A stretch of 10,543 nucleotides of DNA, taken from assembly GCA_003224995.1 (NCBI GenBank), contig QIAI01000323.1, positions 1-10,543 on the forward strand. The letters are read 5' to 3'. The position numbers and the translations under genes were made by a program. Shown here one piece after another: positions 1 through 5,712 of this stretch (positions are counted from its first letter, which is position 1; each line of letters starts with the position of its first letter). Source of the DNA: Acidobacteriota bacterium (GTDB lineage Bacteria; Acidobacteriota; Terriglobia; Terriglobales; Acidobacteriaceae). The notes under the pieces were generated by a model that had not been told where the DNA came from, made no database searches, and was given only the letters and a program-made list of their open reading frames with translations.

Positions 1-1
1 G

Positions 2-451
2 GTTCTCGACCGCCTGGCAAAATTGCTCGTCGAGCACAGAATCCCGCTCCATGACGGCATACAGATCATCCCCGGCTTCTTTCGCCTGACCCATCTGGAG
101 AATCGCGGCGCCGCCTTCGGCCTTTTCGCGGATTCGCCGTCCCCATGGAAGATCGGCGCGCTGGTTCTCTTTTCCGTGATCGCTCTGGTGGTGGTTTCGA
201 GCCTGCTCTGGAAGAACAGCCATACGCTTTCGATCACAGGCGTGGGCCTTTCCTTGATTCTCGGAGGAGCTGTCGGCAATCTGTGGGACCGCCTGACTGC
301 CGGCCACGTCACCGACTTTCTTCTCTTTTACGTCGGTCAATACCAGTGGCCCGCTTTCAACGTAGCCGATAGCGCCATCGTGGTGGGAGCTACCCTGCTG
401 GTGTACGAGATTATGTTCACGAAAGCGCCGGCGGAAGAGGCTGGGAGGTAG
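2..451 (+). CDS. lspA: Signal peptidase II (lipoprotein signal peptidase), 5' end missing
   Basis: This is the inner-membrane aspartic protease that cuts the signal peptide from diacylglyceryl-modified prolipoproteins. About 149 codons are visible and the frame is open to the left edge, so the start and the first membrane segment lie outside the window; the family is usually 150-180 residues. Seen in order: a D-R-x-x-K stretch right at the edge (family D-x-x-x-K box), NRGAAFGLF (family N-x-G-A/x-F box), a hydrophobic segment near nt 160-220, GGAVGNLWDR followed by VTDF, then FNVADSAI and a last membrane segment. The Asp in VTDF and the Asp in VADS match the catalytic pair known in the family. 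The gene ends in TAG at 449-451 and converges on the transglycosylase gene. The TTG at 23 is in frame but internal to a conserved motif, so it is not the real start. Confidence 0.95.
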   Translation, partial: VLDRLAKLLVEHRIPLHDGIQIIPGFFRLTHLENRGAAFGLFADSPSPWKIGALVLFSVIALVVVSSLLWKNSHTLSITGVGLSLILGGAVGNLWDRLTAGHVTDFLLFYVGQYQWPAFNVADSAIVVGATLLVYEIMFTKAPAEEAGR

Positions 452-627
452 GTGTCAGGTCTTAGGTCTTAGGTTTCGGGTCTCAGGTGTCAGGTCTCGG
501 GTGTCGGGGTTGCGAAACGGATCAGCGACTCCCACGCGATATATCGCACAACCACAATGACTAAATGATTCAGTTGATCAGATGCCAGTACTGATCCCCG
601 ACACCTAAGACCCGAGACCTGAGACCC
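450..627. repeat. Facing arrays of 7-bp repeats forming an inverted-repeat element
   Basis: The left array (450-505) is eight perfect-period heptamers of consensus RGGTSTY (for example aggtgtc, aggtctt, gggtctc), followed by gggg. The right array (596-627) is cccc plus four heptamers in the opposite orientation (gacacct, aagaccc, gagacct, gagaccc). Reading the right array on the minus strand, positions 627-596 match 478-509 at 28 of 32 bases, so the two could pair as a long stem around an 86-nt loop. The left array begins inside the lspA stop codon and the right array ends 4 nt from the transglycosylase stop codon. The loop carries a perfect 12-bp palindrome (536-547) and a ggatcag/ctgatcc pair (519-525 and 591-597). 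It may act as a bidirectional terminator or mRNA-end stabiliser between the convergent genes, or be a short dispersed repeat; neither is shown. Confidence 0.85.
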
Positions 628-631
628 GCTT

Positions 632-2944
632 CTACGGAGTTCCATACAGCTGCTTGTAGACGTTGGCATTGCGGAGGATGGCCTGCACGTATTCGCGCGT
701 CTCGGTAAACGGAATGGATTCCACGAATTCCTGGGGATCGCGATACTTCCCTTCCGCCAGCCAGTCCTGCACCCGATCAGAGCCTGCGTTGTAGGCGGCG
801 AGCGCATATTCAAACGATCCGAATTTATCGACCATCGCCTTAAAATAGCGCGTTCCCAACTGTAGATTCACCGTCGGCGTATAGAGCTGGCTGGGATTGT
901 AATGATGCAGGTTGACTTCCTTGGCGACCTTCTTTCCAGTTACCGGAAGCAGCTGCATCAGGCCGACAGCGTTGGCGCGGGAGAGCGCATTCGGATTGAA
1001 TTCGGATTCCTGCCGAATCAGCGATGCCACCAGGTAGGGGTCCAACTCGTTCTGGGTCGAGAACCGCTTCAGATCGCCCCAGTACGCCTTGGGAAACAGG
1101 GCTTCCCAGTAAGTACGAGGCAATTCGGGAACATCGACCGCGAAGTAATTCGGAACTCCGCGCTTCATGACTTCGATGGCGCGATCGTAGCGTCCGCTGT
1201 CCTGGTACAGGCGTGCGGTTTCGGCCAGCGCCCAATTTCCGTCCTGTGTGTCCGCAGCCTGCAGTTCCCGCACCGCGAAATCCACCAGCCCACCGTTCTC
1301 CAGCAGGTGGGCTTTCTGGACGTGCAGATCTTCCGGCGGCGGCTCGTCGGTCGTAACCTTTCCCGACGTACTGAGCACTTTCAGCCGCTGCCGCGCCAGT
1401 TCCGCATAGTAGAAGTTCCGGAAGCGCTCCGATAATTTCTGGTAGTAAGCTGCCGCCTTAGCCGGCTCGCTATCTTCCTCGGCCAGGCGGGCTCGCCAGT
1501 AAAGCGCCGCCGGCACTTCTCCAGACGCCGGGTACAACGCAATCTGATCTTCGAAGCCCTGCTCAGCCTCGCTCTTGCGACCCTGGCGCAGGCTAAGCCA
1601 GGCCACCTTCCAATGCGCGTACGAAGCTCGCACCGCATTCGGGAAACGTTGCTGCAACTCACGATACGCGTCAATGGCGTGATCGTAATCCTTCTTCAGG
1701 AGGTACATATTGCCAGTGGCAAGCAGCGATTGCTCCAGCCAGGGACTGCTGGGAGCACTCTGCCGTAACTGCCCCTGCAGGCGCAGAAATCCGTCGACAT
1801 CGTCACTGGAACGCGCCACTTCCGCCAGCCAATAGAGTCGCTGCGCCGCAACATCGGGAGAGCTTTCGGGGGTGGAGCCGAGAACCTGGTTTGCGTCCTT
1901 GTTGCGGCCACTCTTCTGCAGCGCAGTTGCGAGTGCGAGCAGCACTGACGGTCGATCGGCCGCGGGCACCTCATCCAGCAGATCGCGATAGTCGGTGACG
2001 GCATCGTTGTATCGTTTGCCTTTGACTAACAGATCGGCGCGAGTTCGACGGTCGGCTAACGTTACCGGAGGAATGGCGCTGCCCAGCTTTTTCAGCTCGA
2101 CATTGGCCGTATCCGCCTCCGCACTGGTAGGCATGCGGTAATACACGTTGCGCAGGGCTGCCAGCGCCTTCTCCGTCTGCCCGACGGCGGCGTAGGCACG
2201 TCCCAAGCCAAGTTCTACGTCCGCTCGTAGCGGCACTCGATCCTTCTCGAGCAAGGCTGCCGCATCCGCGGCACGCCCCTCTGCCATCAAAGCACCCGCG
2301 TAAACCACATGAGCATCTCTGGTGAGCAGTGAATCGGGGTAGGAATTGCTGAAATCCGCCAAGGTTGCGGCTGCTTCCGCGCTACGTCCTACCTGCAGAT
2401 ACGAACTGCCCAGGTAGTACGCAACGTAATCTCCCAGATCACCGGCGCGAGGCTTTGCGCGGCTTAGGGGCTCGATCGCCTTGGCATAATCGTGATCGAG
2501 TACGTGACCATACCCAATCACCAGCCAGGCGAGTGCGCCGGCATCTTCCTTGGCATGCTTTTGCGCGTAGACCGTAACGGCGGTGTAGCCGGACGGCGTA
2601 CGTTCCTGCAGGAGTTGCTGCGCCATCGGCCGCAAGCTTGCCGAGGCCACGAATGCCTGGTGAATGCGACGCACTCGGGGCGACACCCGGCGCCTTTTTC
2701 TCTTGGAAGCTGCTGAGCGAGCCGACCGGGACGACGTCGTAGCAGATTTCTTCGCAGGAGAGGATTTTGTAGTCGAGGCCCTCGCTTTGGACGAGGTGGG
2801 CTTCGATTTTGAGGTTTGTGCCGGAGATGCGGCGCTGGTACCGGACTGGAGACCGTTTGCGCGTGAGGATGCCCACGCCGAACCGCAAGCGACTCCTAGC
2901 GCAATCCACAGGACCGATGTTCGGGAAAGTAGCACTGCTCGCAA
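632..2944 (-). CDS. Exported soluble lytic transglycosylase (SLT domain) with tetratricopeptide-like helical repeats
   Basis: Predicted periplasmic murein hydrolase that cleaves the MurNAc-GlcNAc bond to give 1,6-anhydro ends. The 770-aa product has a signal peptide (about residues 1-25, ending AWA-S), a Ser/Thr/Lys-rich basic linker (about 26-92), a long run of TPR-like helical pairs (about 100-560), and a C-terminal SLT domain (about 620-760). Visible SLT motifs are RQESEF with the expected catalytic Glu at 646, GLMQLLP at 661-667 and AYNAG at 717-721. The architecture resembles Slt70-type enzymes but with a longer N-terminal half. The start used is TTG at 2944, one base after the TAG of the upstream GAF gene; a GTG three codons later would also leave a good signal peptide, and no strong ribosome binding site decides between them. 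A GVAC at 17-20 is a weak lipobox-like match, so lipoprotein processing is possible but less likely. Confidence 0.93.
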   Translation of the reverse strand: MRAVLLSRTSVLWIALGVACGSAWASSRANGLQSGTSAASPAQTSKSKPTSSKARASTTKSSPAKKSATTSSRSARSAASKRKRRRVSPRVRRIHQAFVASASLRPMAQQLLQERTPSGYTAVTVYAQKHAKEDAGALAWLVIGYGHVLDHDYAKAIEPLSRAKPRAGDLGDYVAYYLGSSYLQVGRSAEAAATLADFSNSYPDSLLTRDAHVVYAGALMAEGRAADAAALLEKDRVPLRADVELGLGRAYAAVGQTEKALAALRNVYYRMPTSAEADTANVELKKLGSAIPPVTLADRRTRADLLVKGKRYNDAVTDYRDLLDEVPAADRPSVLLALATALQKSGRNKDANQVLGSTPESSPDVAAQRLYWLAEVARSSDDVDGFLRLQGQLRQSAPSSPWLEQSLLATGNMYLLKKDYDHAIDAYRELQQRFPNAVRASYAHWKVAWLSLRQGRKSEAEQGFEDQIALYPASGEVPAALYWRARLAEEDSEPAKAAAYYQKLSERFRNFYYAELARQRLKVLSTSGKVTTDEPPPEDLHVQKAHLLENGGLVDFAVRELQAADTQDGNWALAETARLYQDSGRYDRAIEVMKRGVPNYFAVDVPELPRTYWEALFPKAYWGDLKRFSTQNELDPYLVASLIRQESEFNPNALSRANAVGLMQLLPVTGKKVAKEVNLHHYNPSQLYTPTVNLQLGTRYFKAMVDKFGSFEYALAAYNAGSDRVQDWLAEGKYRDPQEFVESIPFTETREYVQAILRNANVYKQLYGTP

Positions 2945-2945
2945 T

Positions 2946-4076
2946 CTACCGCCGGAAGTTGGCGCCCATCACTGTAATGTCGTCCTCCGCCAGGCTGCGC
3001 ACCAGTTCCGCCTGGAGGTAATCCACACTTGCTGCCGCCGTGTTGCCATAGCGTTTCTTGAAAGTTGCGCGGCTCTTATCGATATCCTCTTTCAAACGAT
3101 CGTAAAGATCCTTGTTCTTGCGGCCCTCCGCCACCTTCGCCTGGTTATACAGCTTGATCTCGTCCACCAGGAGCCGGGCAAAGCGTTGGGCCTTGCGGTG
3201 GATATCCGCGTCCTCTTCGCTTAGCGTCGCGCTCGCAGGACTATTTCCACTGCCCTGATCTACCCCGGCGGCTGCCGCTACCGAAACGACCTCCGTCTGG
3301 GCAGCTTCTGCTACCGGCGCCGGTTGGTAAGATGCCGCCGAAGCCGTGGCGGTGTGGGTGGGCGCATGTGCCGCAAAGGGATCGTTGAAGTTTGCAGCCG
3401 CTTGCGCGGTTGCGGGTGGCGCAGTGTCGGCGTAAGGCGTCGTTTCCTTTGGCGCCTGCTTGCGTAAAGACGTCAGTTCCAGCCACGCGCTGGTGGCAAC
3501 CACCAGCAACTCAACCGAAGCCGTATCGAGCCGGTTCATCTCCTGGCCGCCGTCCGCGTACACCAGGGCCGCCACTTTGTCTTTCAGCAACAAAGGCAGC
3601 ATCACGATCTGATCTTCCGCCGGACTTCCGACGTGATCCACAAATCTGGGATCCATATCGAGAACCTGCCCGCTGAAGGGAGTCTTCTCATGCAGCACAC
3701 GTTCCGGCAAACCGCGCGAGGTATCCAGCGCGAATTCCTTGACCGCATCGTTATCTTCAAAGCCGCGCCCTTGCCAGCCGCTGGCGGTTCCGCCCTTGAT
3801 GACGAACAACGCGGTGCGTCCGCTATGCTGCGACACGTTGTCGAGCAGTGCTCGCAGGATTTCTTTCTGCGTGGTGCCGGCGTGGATTGAGGCTACGCCG
3901 CGCAACAGATCAGCCGGGCCCGCTGCATTCGTGTCGGGCGCGCCTTCCATTGAGGCTTGCGGCAATTCCTGCAGAACACGTCGCACCAGCTCTTCGCGCA
4001 GCTGGGAAAGGTGTCCCTGGAGTACTTGGGTCACCACACGTTCGACGATGTGTTCAATTTCGTTCTTGTCTGCCAT
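2946..4076 (-). CDS. GAF-domain protein with a conserved helical C-terminal region
   Basis: A 376-aa protein with no signal peptide or membrane segment, so cytoplasmic. It has an amphipathic N-terminal helix (about 1-40, likely coiled coil), a GAF-like domain (about 55-205), an Ala/Pro/Thr-rich linker (about 210-285) and a charged helical C-terminal region (about 290-376) containing FARLLVDEIKLYNQAKV and DLYDRLKEDIDKSR. GAF domains bind small ligands or mediate dimerisation; the ligand cannot be told from the sequence. The C-terminal region resembles a tail I recall at the ends of other uncharacterised acidobacterial and deltaproteobacterial proteins, but I cannot name a family. The gene starts with ATG at 4076 after a weak purine stretch (TGAGAA), and is followed at once by the transglycosylase gene, implying one transcript. 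There is no output domain such as a kinase or cyclase. It may be a sensor or scaffold, but the function is unknown. Confidence 0.88.
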   Translation of the reverse strand: MADKNEIEHIVERVVTQVLQGHLSQLREELVRRVLQELPQASMEGAPDTNAAGPADLLRGVASIHAGTTQKEILRALLDNVSQHSGRTALFVIKGGTASGWQGRGFEDNDAVKEFALDTSRGLPERVLHEKTPFSGQVLDMDPRFVDHVGSPAEDQIVMLPLLLKDKVAALVYADGGQEMNRLDTASVELLVVATSAWLELTSLRKQAPKETTPYADTAPPATAQAAANFNDPFAAHAPTHTATASAASYQPAPVAEAAQTEVVSVAAAAGVDQGSGNSPASATLSEEDADIHRKAQRFARLLVDEIKLYNQAKVAEGRKNKDLYDRLKEDIDKSRATFKKRYGNTAAASVDYLQAELVRSLAEDDITVMGANFRR

Positions 4077-4126
4077 GAATTCTCAGCTGTTTTGGAAATG
4101 CTTCGCGAGTGTTCAGCTAACTCTTG

Positions 4127-4157
4127 ATTATACGGTACTTGCGCCGCATTTCTGGAA
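4127..4157 (-). promoter_or_regulatory. Predicted promoter of the GAF protein / transglycosylase unit
   Basis: A perfect TATAAT lies on the minus strand at 4132-4127, about 50 nt upstream of the GAF start codon, which suits a 40-45 nt leader. There is no good -35 box: the best at-distance candidates are CCAGAA (4155-4150, spacer 17) or TTCCAG (4157-4152, spacer 19). The 4154-4176 dyad overlaps this poor -35 region, so an activator or repressor may act here (inference). Confidence 0.5.
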
Positions 4158-4176
4158 GCACGTTAGGACGTGTTCC
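4154..4176. promoter_or_regulatory. Operator-like dyad in the divergent promoter region
   Basis: GGAA-g-CACGT, a 4-nt spacer TAGG, then ACGTG-TTCC: nine complementary base pairs interrupted by a single unpaired g at 4158. It sits between the divergent GAF and sigma-factor genes and overlaps the -35 zone of the predicted GAF/slt promoter. It could be a regulator binding site or simply a short hairpin; no known operator consensus is recognised with confidence. Confidence 0.4.
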
Positions 4177-4240
4177 GCGGTGCGGCAACATTCCTTCAAA
4201 ATTTATCGTAAAGCTTTCCAGCGATACACAGGAAAACGAC

Positions 4241-4270
4241 TCGTCAGAGGGCCGGGTTACCAAGTAGAAT
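4241..4270 (+). promoter_or_regulatory. Possible promoter of the sigma / anti-sigma operon
   Basis: TCGTCA (4241-4246) and TAGAAT (4265-4270) are 18 bp apart; they match the housekeeping TTGACA and TATAAT boxes at 4 and 5 positions. The start codon is 51 nt beyond the -10 box. I looked for an ECF-type GGAAC ... GTC pair that would suggest autoregulation and found only GGAAAAC at 4231-4237, without a -10 at the usual distance. Confidence 0.35.
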
Positions 4271-4321
4271 AACAATCTTGCGTCACCCGACAAACTCCCA
4301 AAATACTGCATCGGACCTAGA

Positions 4322-4951
4322 ATGAGCGCCATCCAACCAAGAGTAGGAGAGCCCGTAAGCGACGAGCTGGCGCTTGTTCAGGCGGCCAAGAAGGGCGACG
4401 TCTCGGCGTTTGAAGAGCTGGTCAAGCGATACGATCGCAACGTTTTTCGTATTGCGCAGCACATCACGCAGAACCGCGAAGATGCGGAGGACGTGGTGCA
4501 GGACGCGTTCCTGAAGGCCTACAGCAACCTGGAACAGTTCCAGGGCCAGTCGAAGTTCTATACGTGGCTGGTGCGGATCGCGGTAAACGAGGCGCTGATG
4601 AAGTTGCGCCGTCGTCGGCCCGAGCGCACGGTTTCTCTGGATGAGGATGTCAAGACGGAAGAGGATTCGGTTCCGCGTGAAATTGCGGACTGGAGCCCGA
4701 ATCCTGAGCAACTCTACAAGCAAGCCGAGTTGAAAGATATCTTGACGCGAACCATCCAGGGGCTGCCCCCAAGTTTTCGGACGGTATTCGTCCTGAGAGA
4801 CGTCGAAGGTCTTTCGACCGAGGAGACGGCAGAGGCGCTGGGCCTCAGTATCCCGGCGGTGAAGTCGAGGTTGTTGCGAGCTCGCTTACAGTTGCGTGAA
4901 CGCTTGAGCCGGTACTTCAAGAAACGTGAGAGCGGAGATGGACAAAAGTGA
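4322..4951 (+). CDS. ECF-type RNA polymerase sigma factor (RpoE/SigW-like)
   Basis: A 209-aa alternative sigma factor of the extracytoplasmic function group, which directs RNA polymerase to a small stress regulon. Region 2 spans about residues 20-100, with DAEDVVQDAFLKAY (54-67; core-binding part) and FYTWLVRIAVNEALMKLRRR (79-98; -10 recognition). A 40-aa acidic linker follows. Region 4 spans about 136-200, with GLSTEETAEALGLSIPAVKS (163-182; -35-binding helix-turn-helix). There is no region 1.1 or 3. ATG at 4322 has only a weak upstream GGA but gives the normal family N-terminus. The stop codon TGA overlaps the GTG start of a ZAS-type anti-sigma factor, the standard arrangement of a sigma factor with its inhibitor. 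The stimulus cannot be read from the sequence. The symbol is left blank because 'rpoE' covers many paralogues. Confidence 0.95.
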   Translation: MSAIQPRVGEPVSDELALVQAAKKGDVSAFEELVKRYDRNVFRIAQHITQNREDAEDVVQDAFLKAYSNLEQFQGQSKFYTWLVRIAVNEALMKLRRRRPERTVSLDEDVKTEEDSVPREIADWSPNPEQLYKQAELKDILTRTIQGLPPSFRTVFVLRDVEGLSTEETAEALGLSIPAVKSRLLRARLQLRERLSRYFKKRESGDGQK

Positions 4952-5202
4952 AATGCTCTGAGTTCCTGCAAGAGCTGACCAATTACCTGGACGGTGCGCT
5001 CGACGATCGGACCAAGTCGGAGCTCGAAGATCATCTGGCTTGGTGCCACAACTGCTATGTGGTCTGCGATACGACGAAGAAGACCATCGAGATCTATCGC
5101 GACTCCGAGCTCTATGAACTACCGGACGACCTCCGCACCCGGCTGCGTTCGGCAATCATGTCGAAGTGCCAGCAACGCAAAAAGACCCAGGAGAGCCTCT
5201 AA
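4948..5202 (+). CDS. Small soluble zinc-binding anti-sigma factor (zf-HC2 / ZAS type)
   Basis: An 84-aa protein expected to bind and hold inactive the sigma factor encoded just upstream. Its GTG start overlaps the sigma TGA (GTGA at 4948-4951), with a GGAG at 4934-4937 as ribosome binding site, so translation is probably coupled. The N-terminal half carries the zinc-anti-sigma signature: Cys3, then His29-x3-Cys33-x2-Cys36, in the same order as the zinc ligands known for RsrA. Two more cysteines, Cys40 and Cys74, lie outside the core set. There is no transmembrane helix and the protein ends soon after the sigma-binding helices, so it should be cytoplasmic. This differs from membrane-bound RseA-like anti-sigmas, and fits direct sensing of an internal cue such as redox or metal state (inference). 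Confidence 0.92.
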   Translation: MKCSEFLQELTNYLDGALDDRTKSELEDHLAWCHNCYVVCDTTKKTIEIYRDSELYELPDDLRTRLRSAIMSKCQQRKKTQESL

Positions 5203-5225
5203 GACTCCCAGCCCGGGTCGTTTTT
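5203..5225 (+). terminator. Weak possible terminator after the anti-sigma gene
   Basis: Immediately after the stop codon, GACTC can pair with GGGTC (one G-T pair) around a 7-nt loop, followed by one g and five T. The stem is only 5 bp, so this is a marginal intrinsic terminator. Confidence 0.3.
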
Positions 5226-5264
5226 ACCGAAAAGCCGCTTATTTTATGCAATTGTTTTCCTTTG

Positions 5265-5280
5265 GCCGCCGCCCGGCGGC
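5265..5280. other. GC-rich hairpin in the gap before the CxxC gene
   Basis: GCCGCC, loop GCCC, GGCGGC: a perfect 6-bp all-GC stem in the 191-bp gap between the anti-sigma gene and the CxxC gene. No T run follows on either strand, so it is not a classical intrinsic terminator. It may be an mRNA structure or part of a Rho-dependent stop. Confidence 0.4.
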
Positions 5281-5393
5281 GGGCTAACCCCTTCCAAGAC
5301 GAACCTTTTCTCCAGCATGGGAATCTAATCGCAGGTGTAGCGATTGGCCGTTTTCTTGCACTACGTAGTAACCAGGGTTCTGGGAGGTTCTCC

Positions 5394-5630
5394 ATGGTAG
5401 GGAAATTTCTCGATGCGCTGTTCGGGTGCTGGCATAGTCGTTACAGCTTCCCGATTACGGTTCGTCCCGGTTCGCGCCGTAGCCGCGCCGCCGCCGTCAC
5501 GGGCACGTATGTCGTCTGCCTTGACTGCGGGAAGGAATTTGCCTACGACTGGAAGGAAATGAAGGTCGTAGAGGCCGGACAGAATACCTCGGCAGGCGTT
5601 CGCTCACTCGAGACCAAAGAGGCTTCATAA
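5394..5630 (+). CDS. Small uncharacterised CxxC protein
   Basis: A 78-aa protein. ATG at 5394 is chosen because a strong Shine-Dalgarno GGGAGG lies at 5382-5387, six bases upstream; the frame is open further upstream but that part would overlap the anti-sigma gene. Visible features are Cys12-x-His14 near the N-terminus and TYVVCLDCGKEFAYDWKEMK, with Cys42-x2-Cys45, in the second half. Together these four residues could bind one zinc, as in a split zinc ribbon. The C-terminal 20 residues are polar and probably disordered. There is no signal peptide or membrane segment. I believe similar short 'CxxCGKEF-Y-W' proteins occur in other Acidobacteriota, but I know of no function. The 191-bp gap from the anti-sigma gene and the gene's own strong ribosome binding site suggest separate expression. 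Confidence 0.8.
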   Translation: MVGKFLDALFGCWHSRYSFPITVRPGSRRSRAAAVTGTYVVCLDCGKEFAYDWKEMKVVEAGQNTSAGVRSLETKEAS

Positions 5631-5665
5631 AGCGCACTTCCCAAACCAAGTTCTCAAGCACAAAA

Positions 5666-5693
5666 GAAACCGGCAGCTTCGGCTGCCGGTTTC
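5666..5693. terminator. Bidirectional intrinsic terminator with TTCG loop
   Basis: A perfect 12-bp stem (GAAACCGGCAGC / GCTGCCGGTTTC) closed by a TTCG tetraloop, between the convergent CxxC gene (stop at 5630) and the M48 protease gene (stop at 5713). On the minus strand the stem runs into TTTCTTTTG, a good U tract; on the plus strand the tail TTTCTGTTGG is weaker. It should stop transcripts from both sides. Confidence 0.92.
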
Positions 5694-5712
5694 TGTTGGT
5701 AGGGATGTTGAT

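Noticed and set aside
490..813. 107-aa minus-strand frame running through the heptamer array
   Set aside because: Out of frame with the transglycosylase gene; its SQVSGLR peptide is just translation of the repeat.
2664..3224. 186-aa plus-strand frame across the GAF/slt junction
   Set aside because: Antisense to two well-supported genes, with no motif or plausible ribosome binding site.
5166..5393. Upstream extension of the CxxC gene frame to an earlier start
   Set aside because: It would overlap the anti-sigma gene and add low-complexity residues, while the ATG at 5394 has a near-ideal ribosome binding site.
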